Of a stretch of DNA of 11,456 bases, positions 1 through 6,089 are shown piece after piece. The stretch covers positions 1 to 11,456 of the forward strand of contig JAQVTZ010000044.1 in NCBI GenBank assembly GCA_028699795.1, in the 5' to 3' direction. The stretch comes from Clostridia bacterium (GTDB taxonomy: Bacteria; Bacillota; Clostridia; Christensenellales; DTU072). The position numbers and the translations under genes were made by a program. The notes beneath the pieces are model-generated. The model was not told the origin of the DNA, did not search any database, and was given only the letters and a program-made list of their open reading frames with translations. The first letter of the stretch is position 1, and the number at the start of each line of letters is the position of its first letter.

Positions 1-670
1 TAATGTACTCGGCGCTCATCAACCATTCTTCTATCGTATTGGCAAGGCCTCTCTTTAGCAAAATCGGTTTGCGTGTTTTGCCCAGCTCTTTTAGAAGCTC
101 GAAATTTTGCATGTTGCGCGCACCCACTTGTATAATATCCACATCGCGGTAAAAATCGATATGGGCGATACTCATGATTTCTGTGACAATTGGCATTCCC
201 GTTACTGCCTTGGCCTTAAGCAAAAGTTCGATACCGCCTCCCTTCAATCCTTGAAAAGAGTAGGGCGAAGTACGGGGTTTAAACGCACCGCCGCGAAGCA
301 TCGTCGCACCTGCGGCCTTTACCGCTTTCGCAATTTCGATAATTTGTTTTTCGGATTCTACTGAACACGGACCGGCAATTAATTGAAAATGTTTGCCGCC
401 AAACTTGTGGCCGCCGACATCGACAATTGAGTCATCGGGATGAAATTTTCTGTTAGCGTTTTTGTAAGGCTCCTGAATGCGCATGACGGACTCTACAATG
501 TCCAAAGAGCGAATCAAATCGATATCCACCTTGGTAGTGTCGCCAATAAGCCCCATAATCAGGCTGTTTTCGCCCTGACTGATATGCATTTCGAGCCCCA
601 AACTCTTAATCCAATTCTTCAGATTATTGATCTGCTTCTCTTCTTGATCCTTTTTAATTACTACAATCAT
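1..670 (-). CDS. aroF: DAHP synthase, type I-beta (AroF-like), 3' end outside window
   Basis: 3-Deoxy-7-phosphoheptulonate synthase condenses phosphoenolpyruvate with erythrose 4-phosphate, the first step of the shikimate pathway, in the cytoplasm. The 223 visible residues run off the window edge. Residues 1-70 form the small ferredoxin-like N-terminal domain typical of the I-beta class (starting MIVVIKKDQEEK), followed by the barrel with the hallmark segments IAGPCSVES (98-106), LRGGAFKPRTSPYSFQGL (125-142), QVGARNMQNFELLKELG (181-197) and KPILLKRG (201-208). These hold PEP, phosphate and metal ligands in known family members. The ATG at 670 has GGGAG 6 nt upstream. The gene follows a Tyr/Phe-rich leader peptide and an intrinsic terminator (740-893), so it is probably controlled by attenuation. 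Family is certain from the motifs; the aroF symbol is a conventional choice, and the C-terminal part cannot be assessed. Confidence 0.95.
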   Translation of the reverse strand, partial: MIVVIKKDQEEKQINNLKNWIKSLGLEMHISQGENSLIMGLIGDTTKVDIDLIRSLDIVESVMRIQEPYKNANRKFHPDDSIVDVGGHKFGGKHFQLIAGPCSVESEKQIIEIAKAVKAAGATMLRGGAFKPRTSPYSFQGLKGGGIELLLKAKAVTGMPIVTEIMSIAHIDFYRDVDIIQVGARNMQNFELLKELGKTRKPILLKRGLANTIEEWLMSAEYI

Positions 671-740
671 ACAAAACTCCCTTTATTTATTAAGTGTTTA
701 TAAACCAATATTTTTATAACAAGTCTCCATATTTGCTTAT

Positions 741-762
741 AAAAAAACCGCCTTTTGGCGGT
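741..762 (-). terminator. Intrinsic terminator of the aroF attenuator
   Basis: On the minus strand ACCGCC (762-757), an AAAA loop, GGCGGT (752-747) and a run of seven T (747-741) form a compact GC stem plus U-tract. It lies about 70 nt upstream of the aroF ATG and after the leader peptide, so it acts within the operon leader. Confidence 0.85.
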
Positions 763-848
763 CTTCCTATAATTTGACGAAATCTTATATTATCTCATTA
801 CCGAAAAACCGCACATCAAGACTTAGAGCTAAAGTAAAAGTAGCCCTT
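741..848 (-). promoter_or_regulatory. Transcription attenuator (antiterminator/terminator switch) of aroF
   Basis: Three segments of the leader RNA are mutually exclusive. Segment 2, GCGGUUUUUC (812-803), begins 3 nt after the leader stop codon. Segment 3, GGAAGACCGC (767-758), pairs with segment 2 over 10 bp (two G-U pairs) to form an antiterminator. The 3' half of segment 3 instead pairs with GGCGGU (752-747) to form the terminator. A further hairpin, AGGGCUA (847-841) with UAGCUCU (831-825), lies inside the Tyr/Phe codon run. Inference: a ribosome finishing at the stop codon covers segment 2 and allows termination, while one stalled at the Tyr/Phe codons leaves segment 2 free and gives read-through. 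No strong extra pairing that would protect segment 2 without translation was found by eye. Confidence 0.8.
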
Positions 849-893
849 AAAGTAAAAAGAATATGCGTAAACGGAATTGGAGTATCTATTCAT
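816..893 (-). CDS. Tyr/Phe-rich leader peptide (25 aa) of the aroF attenuator
   Basis: A 25-codon reading frame begins at the ATG at 893 (SD AGAGGA, 6 nt from GG to ATG) and ends at the TGA at 818-816. It starts MNRYSNSVYAY and continues SFYFKGYFYFSSKS. Six Tyr and four Phe codons make up ten of 25 residues, and eight of the eleven residues 11-21 (YSFYFKGYFYF) are Tyr or Phe. It lies just downstream of a consensus promoter and upstream of antiterminator and terminator segments before DAHP synthase, an enzyme of Tyr/Phe synthesis. Inferred role: a sensor whose translation speed reports charged tRNA-Tyr and tRNA-Phe, as in the trp, phe and his leaders of enteric bacteria. The peptide itself probably has no function after synthesis. 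It is too short for ordinary gene callers. Confidence 0.85.
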   Translation of the reverse strand: MNRYSNSVYAYSFYFKGYFYFSSKS

Positions 894-911
894 TATTTTC
901 CTCTTATTGGT

Positions 912-940
912 ATTATACTGCCGACAAATGGCAATGTCAA
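912..940 (-). promoter_or_regulatory. Sigma-A promoter of the aroF leader
   Basis: On the minus strand TTGACA (940-935) and TATAAT (917-912) are separated by exactly 17 bp, a perfect consensus promoter. Transcription should start near 905-907, only about a dozen bases before the leader-peptide ATG at 893. A strong constitutive promoter is what an attenuator-controlled gene would need. Confidence 0.85.
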
Positions 941-992
941 CAGAAAATCATAAAAAAGATACTGTCTGTAGGTTATTGCTTGCAATTCGCCA

Positions 993-2354
993 TTATTGTT
1001 TTCTCTTTTTCTGCTTTAATACGATAAAAACCACAATAATGCCTAAAACGTTAATTGAACAGATTGCGGCTAAGATAATAACATAAGCTGAGACCGCCAA
1101 AAGAGCCAATAGTCCGGATCCGTTTCCTCGGGAGCAATCCATTGTGGGATGACCAAGATCTACAGGCTGTTCGCTCGCGCAAAGCTTAAAACTTATTTGA
1201 CCTATGTATTGCCCTTTCTCCTCATAACGGTAACTATTGTCTTGCTCTTGTGTTAACTCTAAAGAAGAATATAAAATATAAGAATTATCTGCCGGAGGAA
1301 ACAGCGTGATTTGCGTGCCGAAATATAAACTACGCCCCTCACCATAGCCTGTAGAAATATGATATTCATAAATTGGTGGGTCATAATAACTATCATAGCT
1401 ATAGCATCCAGCTTGATACTTCAGAATCAACTCGTTAAATTGCATTGACAATTCTGTATTATACACATTTAATACAAGATAAGAGGCATATGTCTTCTGC
1501 GCAAAGCTCCCTTCCAAAGCACCATAAGTGTTTCCTTTTAAAAAATCGTCCAGGCCTGTTACGCTTGCGAAAAATCTCCCTTCCGTTGCCTCGTCCCCAT
1601 CGCTTCTCAGCAGAAAATCGTTTATCTTCATCTTTGTTTTTGTACAGGAAGAAAAATTGAAACCTCTTTTCAATCCCAATTTGGTATAAAGATAAGTCTC
1701 GGCATTATTAATGTCATTGCCGATGATAAACACAGAAACGGAATCGTTTGTCTCGGGTTTCTGAAAATCGACACGCATATGTACGGTATCTGTGTCCTCT
1801 TTGTAATTATAGCCACTGGAGCCGTAATAAACAATTTTGCTATCGGTATCCATATCGAACTCGAATACCATCACACTCCCGTTAGCCAAATCGTCGAGGT
1901 TAAAACTGTACAAATAACCCGTTCGTTCTCCAAAACCAGTAATTTTTTCTCTGGATAAAGCTATTGCGGACTCAATCCCATTATTTATATTAAAACTGTC
2001 ACGTGGTACATATATCATTTCGGAAGTTAACGATTCTCCGTTGCATTCCAGCGTAATTGCATCCCCCACGGCTTCACCGTTATAATATAAACCAATCGGA
2101 TAAGTTTGCGCTGAGGCACGATTAAAAAAGGTATATGCCGCGCTAACCTGAGCCAAAGGCTCGTCAGAACCCGCATCACTTTCGCCTGTGGAAAAATCTA
2201 TAACACATTCCGCTTTTGAAATTCGGGTTATAGCGGGTAACATCAAACAAAAGTTTTGGTCTGCACCTGCTGCGCATGCCGTAGCAGAACCGCTGAAATG
2301 CAGAGATATCGCGGCATATATCATCATACTAACCAAAACAATTTTTTTTAACAT
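993..2354 (-). CDS. Exported, C-terminally membrane-anchored protein of unknown function
   Basis: I do not recognise the family. The 453-residue product starts MLKKIVLVSMMIYAAISLHF, a typical signal peptide with an Ala-rich cleavage area around residues 24-30 (ATACAAG). About 380 residues of polar, Tyr- and Asn-rich, mostly beta-looking sequence follow, then a long hydrophobic stretch (about 415-446) and a basic tail KQKKRKQ. This suggests an extracytoplasmic domain tethered to the membrane with a short cytoplasmic tail. The segment HPTMDCSRGNGSG before the anchor could be a flexible linker. The ATG at 2354 was chosen because AGGTGG precedes it (only 3 nt spacing) and the signal peptide then starts normally; a GTG six codons upstream (2372) lacks a ribosome site. 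The gene has its own consensus-like promoter (2398-2426). It sits between a beta-propeller lipoprotein and aroF, in the same direction. No clear terminator follows it before the aroF promoter. Confidence 0.75.
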   Translation of the reverse strand: MLKKIVLVSMMIYAAISLHFSGSATACAAGADQNFCLMLPAITRISKAECVIDFSTGESDAGSDEPLAQVSAAYTFFNRASAQTYPIGLYYNGEAVGDAITLECNGESLTSEMIYVPRDSFNINNGIESAIALSREKITGFGERTGYLYSFNLDDLANGSVMVFEFDMDTDSKIVYYGSSGYNYKEDTDTVHMRVDFQKPETNDSVSVFIIGNDINNAETYLYTKLGLKRGFNFSSCTKTKMKINDFLLRSDGDEATEGRFFASVTGLDDFLKGNTYGALEGSFAQKTYASYLVLNVYNTELSMQFNELILKYQAGCYSYDSYYDPPIYEYHISTGYGEGRSLYFGTQITLFPPADNSYILYSSLELTQEQDNSYRYEEKGQYIGQISFKLCASEQPVDLGHPTMDCSRGNGSGLLALLAVSAYVIILAAICSINVLGIIVVFIVLKQKKRKQ

Positions 2355-2397
2355 TTCCCACCTATTCTGCACTTTAGATGCTCTTTATCTTATTTTT

Positions 2398-2426
2398 AGT
2401 ATAATCCCAATGCCGTCTACCGTCAA
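2398..2426 (-). promoter_or_regulatory. Sigma-A promoter for the membrane-anchored protein
   Basis: TTGACG (2426-2421) and TATACT (2403-2398) on the minus strand are separated by 17 bp, each one mismatch from consensus. The predicted start lies near 2391, giving a leader of about 37 nt before the ATG at 2354. It falls in the 122-bp gap after the beta-propeller gene, so the two genes can be transcribed separately. Confidence 0.7.
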
Positions 2427-2476
2427 GAGCGGACTTTGTTGTAGATACTCCCTGTACTTCTCTACTATAATACCAA

Positions 2477-4423
2477 TTATTTTGCAACAGCAGCTCCTAT
2501 ATTGATACCGTTTTCTGTTATTTGAAACTCAGCAAGTTTTAGTTTGTCTGTCTCGGCAAAATCGGCGAGCGCGTAGGAAGTCACATATCTGTCGCTTATC
2601 GTATAGAGATAGTTGCCGATGCGGGCGCCGCGCTTAATATAACTGAAGTTGTAATTATAATAGCTATACCAATCGTTATATTGTATTGCCTCGTCGATAT
2701 CGGTTAACATTGCGCGTTGCACCAGCCTGCCGTCCTCGATGCCGAACACATAATATCCTTGCGCGTTTTGGCTGTAGGTGCCATCATTGCTATAAATCCA
2801 AGACTCAGCGGCAAACGCGAAGATATTCAGGTTTTGGTCGTAGAGTATCGCTTTGGGATTATATAATGCTTCGGTATACGAGCAAGCGTTGCCAATGTAG
2901 ACGGTATTGATGATTTCCGCCTCTTCGCCGCTATTATCAAATAGCACAACCTCTAGCCCTTTCCATGTGACTCCGCCCCATTGATTTTCTTCGGTATCTC
3001 TGCCGAGACCGATAATATAGTCCGTTCCATCAATATAATGAAGGTACATCGATACCCCATCTTTCTTTAGCCCTTTGCTGATGGTAGGGTGAAGAGGGTC
3101 GGTGAAATCCAATTTAAACAAGGGGTCCACTTGCTTAAAAGTAACCAAAGTGCCTTCTGTTTCGCGGAATCGTACTGAATAGATGCTTTCACCGGGAGCG
3201 ATATCCGTAATGGTCGCAATGGTATTGAGCTCGCCGTCCAATACGAATACATTGCTGTATTGTCTGAATTCGTTATCGTAATACGATGTCGTCGTGGCAA
3301 CCCTCAGATAACCGTCGTACTCGTCTAGAGAGTATCTGTCTTTAATTTGGCCTTCCACATTGCCTTTGCCTGTATATTGGAGGTCCTCCAAGGCAATTCT
3401 GACAATTCTGGTAGAAGTTTTTTTGCTCGAATCGTATGTGGACGAATTTCCGTCTGTCGTAACTCTGTTGCTATAGTCTTCGCTGATTGCATAAATGTTG
3501 TTTGCGGATACATAAATCGTTCCACCTATACCAAGGTATGCCTTAAGCAAAGAAGAAGAGGTATCGCTCAAACTGATTTTACCGGTAATCATATAATTAT
3601 AATTGGGTATGCCGTCGAAAAAATTGATGTCCGAGGGCGCAATTTCTTTTTCGGCGCCGCCTTCTACCGCGCTATCCGAAATTTTGGGAATATAAGTATC
3701 CTTTTCCCCATAATAAAAGTTGTAATTGATAACATAGTACAAAGTGCCGTTTGTCAGCCTGCTTGTGTTGTAATTGCCGCTTAATGTGATTTGTCTTGAA
3801 AGTATCGGCGCGGTGTTGTCCGAAATATCGTAAATTCTGATATCCGTTTGATCCGTATAAGGATACCAACAACAAGCGGGCTCGATAGCAATGTCGTACA
3901 TTGGATATTCCTTATTTGGATTATATACGCCGCCAATCAATATCAGTTGATTCCCTTCGACATACATCTCTTGCGGTACATAATTTTCTAGTTTGATTTC
4001 GGCGGATTTTTGCAACTCACCGTCATTTGCCTCGACAATATAAAATCCCGCTTGACTCAGCACATAAATGTTGTTCTCGTCCGCTTTAATAATATCGCCT
4101 TCGTCGATACCCTCTACTTGCGTATTGGTGCGGGTGTAGCTGTCTGCCGCGTCATTAGAGCCGCCCATAGTGGCTTCTGGCGCCATGTCTAAAGCTTCAT
4201 CGACTATGCTTTTAGACCGAAACAAATTGCTAAACCAGTTCCCATTATTGTTGTTATACATAGCCGCGTATGCGTCGATTCTGTTGATAATCTCTTCTCT
4301 GGAAGAAAAATAGCCAAGCCCTTCTATGAGTTCACCGCTAGGACCTCCGACATTACACGAAGTCAGCATCAACCCGGTAACCAATACGGCCGCAATCATC
4401 ATCATTGTAAATACTTTTTTCAT
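2477..4423 (-). CDS. Secreted beta-propeller domain lipoprotein (PF09826-like)
   Basis: The 648-residue product begins with a lipoprotein signal peptide, MKKVFTMMMIAAVLVTGLML followed by TSC; Cys23 is the expected lipidated residue after a lipobox-like LTSC. After a linker, residues 99-115 carry TNTQVEGIDEGDIIKAD, the signature opening of the secreted beta-propeller family (PF09826/COG4880), followed by repeats of the type ENNIYVLSQ, GTLYYVIN, TIYVSANNIYAIS and NYLYTISDRYVTSYA through the C terminus. The protein should sit on the outer face of the cytoplasmic membrane; its molecular function is not established. The ATG at 4423 has GGAG 8 nt upstream; a TTG two codons earlier (4429) is a poorer choice. 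It lies downstream of a sigma/anti-sigma pair in the same direction, which suggests a link to that envelope regulator, but a 207-bp repeat element now separates them. Its promoter may use TATAAT at 4499-4494 on the edge of that element. Confidence 0.88.
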   Translation of the reverse strand: MKKVFTMMMIAAVLVTGLMLTSCNVGGPSGELIEGLGYFSSREEIINRIDAYAAMYNNNNGNWFSNLFRSKSIVDEALDMAPEATMGGSNDAADSYTRTNTQVEGIDEGDIIKADENNIYVLSQAGFYIVEANDGELQKSAEIKLENYVPQEMYVEGNQLILIGGVYNPNKEYPMYDIAIEPACCWYPYTDQTDIRIYDISDNTAPILSRQITLSGNYNTSRLTNGTLYYVINYNFYYGEKDTYIPKISDSAVEGGAEKEIAPSDINFFDGIPNYNYMITGKISLSDTSSSLLKAYLGIGGTIYVSANNIYAISEDYSNRVTTDGNSSTYDSSKKTSTRIVRIALEDLQYTGKGNVEGQIKDRYSLDEYDGYLRVATTTSYYDNEFRQYSNVFVLDGELNTIATITDIAPGESIYSVRFRETEGTLVTFKQVDPLFKLDFTDPLHPTISKGLKKDGVSMYLHYIDGTDYIIGLGRDTEENQWGGVTWKGLEVVLFDNSGEEAEIINTVYIGNACSYTEALYNPKAILYDQNLNIFAFAAESWIYSNDGTYSQNAQGYYVFGIEDGRLVQRAMLTDIDEAIQYNDWYSYYNYNFSYIKRGARIGNYLYTISDRYVTSYALADFAETDKLKLAEFQITENGINIGAAVAK

Positions 4424-4493
4424 AAACAACTCTCCATTATCGTTTTTGCTTTTACAATAACTACAATTTAACGGATATTTTGTACGGATTTAA

Positions 4494-4499
4494 ATTATA
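4494..4499 (-). promoter_or_regulatory. Possible -10 box of the beta-propeller gene at the edge of the repeat
   Basis: A perfect TATAAT (4499-4494, minus strand) lies about 70 nt upstream of the lipoprotein ATG and overlaps the outer two bases of the left repeat arm. The -35 region would fall in the arm and its adjoining sequence (around TCGTAT) and is poor, so this is a tentative assignment. No better promoter was seen between 4424 and 4687. Confidence 0.35.
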
Positions 4500-4704
4500 G
4501 AAACCACTTCATAAATACGATTTAAAAAAGTGACACACTTTGTGCGTAAATATGCTTTATAACCATTCGGCTATTTTTGCGCCTTTTCCGCCCAAATCCG
4601 TCTTTTTCCTCGATACGTATCCCGATACGCCTCTTCAGAAAGTCACCGTATTTGAACGAAAAATTCATCAAATCTAGCTCGAAGTATTTATAAAGTGTTT
4701 CCTA
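4498..4704. repeat. MITE-like element with 21-bp terminal inverted repeats
   Basis: The left arm at 4498-4518 and the right arm at 4684-4704 are inverted copies matching at 18 of 21 positions; the inner part ATAAATAC/GTATTTAT is identical. Both ends abut a TA dinucleotide, compatible with TA-targeting IS630/mariner-type mobilisation, but a target duplication cannot be proved. The 165-bp interior has no credible gene. The left end plus its inner flank, CACTTCATAAATACGATTT, recurs exactly at 9121-9139 in a shortened relative. The right arm overlaps the 3' end of the anti-sigma-like gene and provides its last codons and stop. Confidence 0.6.
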
Positions 4705-5317
4705 TTATTTCCGAAAGATAATATTGCAGTCTGTCTTCTCCCGTACAATAAACTTCTACAAGATAATCCGTACCGTTATAAGAAAAATATAGTTTGATAA
4801 GCGTGAGCGCTTCGGCAGGCTCTGCCGTATAGTATCCCGTTACCCCCAATTTATCAATATATACGGTTTTATGAATCGGGGGTATTTCTCCATCATAGAA
4901 AAATATCGTTACAGTTTCTTCTATTTCACCATCATAATTTTTGTATGAGCCAACCACGCCGTTATAGTCTTCCAGACTCTCGTTTCCTCCTTTATATCCA
5001 TTCGCAATGTCTAAATCGAACTCGATATAATTGCTGTCGTAAGACGGACTATGAGGCGCATCTATCGTGTTTTCGGGAGCATTGCCACCGCCTTTCTCGC
5101 CAAGAACATCGGTATAGCGGAAAATAAGAAAAGGTACAAGCGCGACAAAAAACACAATAAGACATGCGGCCATAACCCGTTTTACTTGATAAAACGGAAT
5201 ACGCGCTTTTGCATTGGGCGCAGCTTTCATTTCGGCAAGCGCCGCGGCAAGCGTCTTTTGTTTATTTGGTTTTTGCGCATTGAGCGCCCGATATACGGGG
5301 TCTCTCTTATTGTCCAT
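4688..5317 (-). CDS. Single-span membrane protein, probable anti-sigma factor
   Basis: The 209-residue product has a basic cytoplasmic N terminus (1-47), one transmembrane span (about 48-66, VMAACLIVFFVALVPFLIF) and an extracytoplasmic domain of about 140 residues. This topology and its position 53 bp after an ECF sigma gene argue for an anti-sigma factor that holds the sigma at the membrane until an envelope signal arrives. No HxxxCxxC zinc-binding anti-sigma motif is present, and the outer domain is not one I recognise, so the role rests on context and topology. The ATG at 5317 is the only usable start; AGAAGA lies immediately upstream and AGGAG lies 13 nt away, both suboptimal. The last residues (IGNTL and stop) are encoded within the right arm of the 4498-4704 repeat, so the native C terminus may have been replaced by the insertion. 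Confidence 0.7.
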   Translation of the reverse strand: MDNKRDPVYRALNAQKPNKQKTLAAALAEMKAAPNAKARIPFYQVKRVMAACLIVFFVALVPFLIFRYTDVLGEKGGGNAPENTIDAPHSPSYDSNYIEFDLDIANGYKGGNESLEDYNGVVGSYKNYDGEIEETVTIFFYDGEIPPIHKTVYIDKLGVTGYYTAEPAEALTLIKLYFSYNGTDYLVEVYCTGEDRLQYYLSEIIGNTL

Positions 5318-5370
5318 TCTTCTGAGTTTTCTCCTATATTAACTACAAAATCCGAATATATTTGTACGGC

Positions 5371-5901
5371 TTAGAGTTCCTTTTTTAAGTTTTTGAGGAT
5401 TCGCTTCAATTTATCATGAAGCGTCATGGTTGCTTTGCCTGTTTTTTGGGCAAGCTCACGCACCGTGTAACCTTCCCAGTATCGATAGTATAAAAGCTCT
5501 CTGTCTTCTTTCGGGAGTTCCGCTACCTTGTCACGCAACCACAAAATATCGGCTTGTTCTTCGGGCGAAAGCGATAATACCTCTGCAAGATCGTGGTGCG
5601 TCTCAATATTCTCTGTCATGTATCTGTTTTCTTTTTGATTAAAATTTAGAGCTGTATTCCTTGTTATTTTAAATAGCCAATTCAATCCGTTTTGCGCTTT
5701 GTCGAAGTCTCCCGCACTTTTAACCACTTTTAAAAAAACTTCACTTACAATATCTTCGGCGTAGCTTTTGTCGTACAAATATTTTTTTGCCATGAATAAA
5801 AGATAGCCGCTGCAAAGCTCGTACAGCTTCCCAAGCGCCGTTTGGTCGCCTTTTGCGACACGCGCGATTTGGGCATTGATGTTTTCTACCAATTGATCCA
5901 T
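5371..5901 (-). CDS. ECF-type RNA polymerase sigma factor
   Basis: A sigma-70 family protein of 176 residues, the usual size for the extracytoplasmic-function group. Region 2 spans roughly 24-90, with the core-binding and -10-recognising segments YAEDIVSEVFLKVVKSA (47-63) and GLNWLFKITRNTALNF (72-87). Region 4 spans about 122-173, with LPKEDRELLYYRYWEGYTV (129-147) and the helix-turn-helix RELAQKTGKATMTLHDKLKR (148-167). It would direct RNA polymerase to a small regulon, probably one answering envelope conditions, with the membrane protein encoded 53 bp downstream as its restraint. The ATG at 5901 has no Shine-Dalgarno sequence and lies 6 nt after a -10-like box, so the message may be leaderless. 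The target promoters cannot be told from the window; its own promoter resembles a sigma-A site. Confidence 0.92.
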   Translation of the reverse strand: MDQLVENINAQIARVAKGDQTALGKLYELCSGYLLFMAKKYLYDKSYAEDIVSEVFLKVVKSAGDFDKAQNGLNWLFKITRNTALNFNQKENRYMTENIETHHDLAEVLSLSPEEQADILWLRDKVAELPKEDRELLYYRYWEGYTVRELAQKTGKATMTLHDKLKRILKNLKKEL

Positions 5902-5907
5902 AGAATC

Positions 5908-5936
5908 ATTATGAAGTGGACTTAATAAAAAGTCAA
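5908..5936 (-). promoter_or_regulatory. Promoter of the ECF sigma gene, possibly giving a leaderless mRNA
   Basis: TTGACT (5936-5931) and CATAAT (5913-5908) on the minus strand are 17 bp apart. Only GATTCT separates the -10 box from the ATG at 5901, so the expected start of transcription coincides with the start codon. Confidence 0.6.
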
Positions 5937-5981
5937 TACGCTAAAACGGTGAATTATATTTCAAAATATCTACCTTTTACT

Positions 5982-5998
5982 TTATCTTGCTAAGATAA
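5982..5998. promoter_or_regulatory. Candidate TetR-type operator palindrome
   Basis: TTATCTT (5982-5988) and AAGATAA (5992-5998) form a perfect 7-bp inverted repeat around a 3-bp centre. The 17-bp site ends 3 bp before the -35 box of the tetR-family gene, and about 46 bp from the divergent sigma promoter. Size and place suit an autoregulatory TetR operator, but binding is inferred only. Confidence 0.45.
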
Positions 5999-6001
5999 TT
6001 G

Positions 6002-6031
6002 TTGACAAATGTTCTACTATTCACTTATAAT
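6002..6031 (+). promoter_or_regulatory. Sigma-A promoter of the TetR-family gene
   Basis: TTGACA (6002-6007) and TATAAT (6026-6031) are both perfect hexamers with an 18-bp spacer, leading to the ATG at 6090 through a leader of roughly 50 nt that ends in GGAG. Confidence 0.8.
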
Positions 6032-6089
6032 TTATGGTATTGATAATGTTTTTGTAAAAATTCACATAAGACAATGATAAGGAGTTCTT

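Noticed and set aside
696..705. GTTTATAAAC palindrome before aroF as an operator
   Set aside because: Short, AT-rich and without a partner promoter; likely chance.
671..900. T-box riboswitch as the aroF control element
   Set aside because: No T-box core sequence (AGGGUGGnACCGCG-like) or specifier-loop arrangement is seen; the leader ORF with Tyr/Phe codons and the alternative stems explain the region better.
3347..3784. 145-residue plus-strand frame opposite the lipoprotein
   Set aside because: It lies wholly inside the beta-propeller gene and shows no initiation signal or recognisable domain.
4506..4550. Terminator for the anti-sigma gene (minus strand GCACAAAGTGTGT then CACTTTTTT)
   Set aside because: The stem is only about five weak pairs and is separated from the T-run; not convincing.
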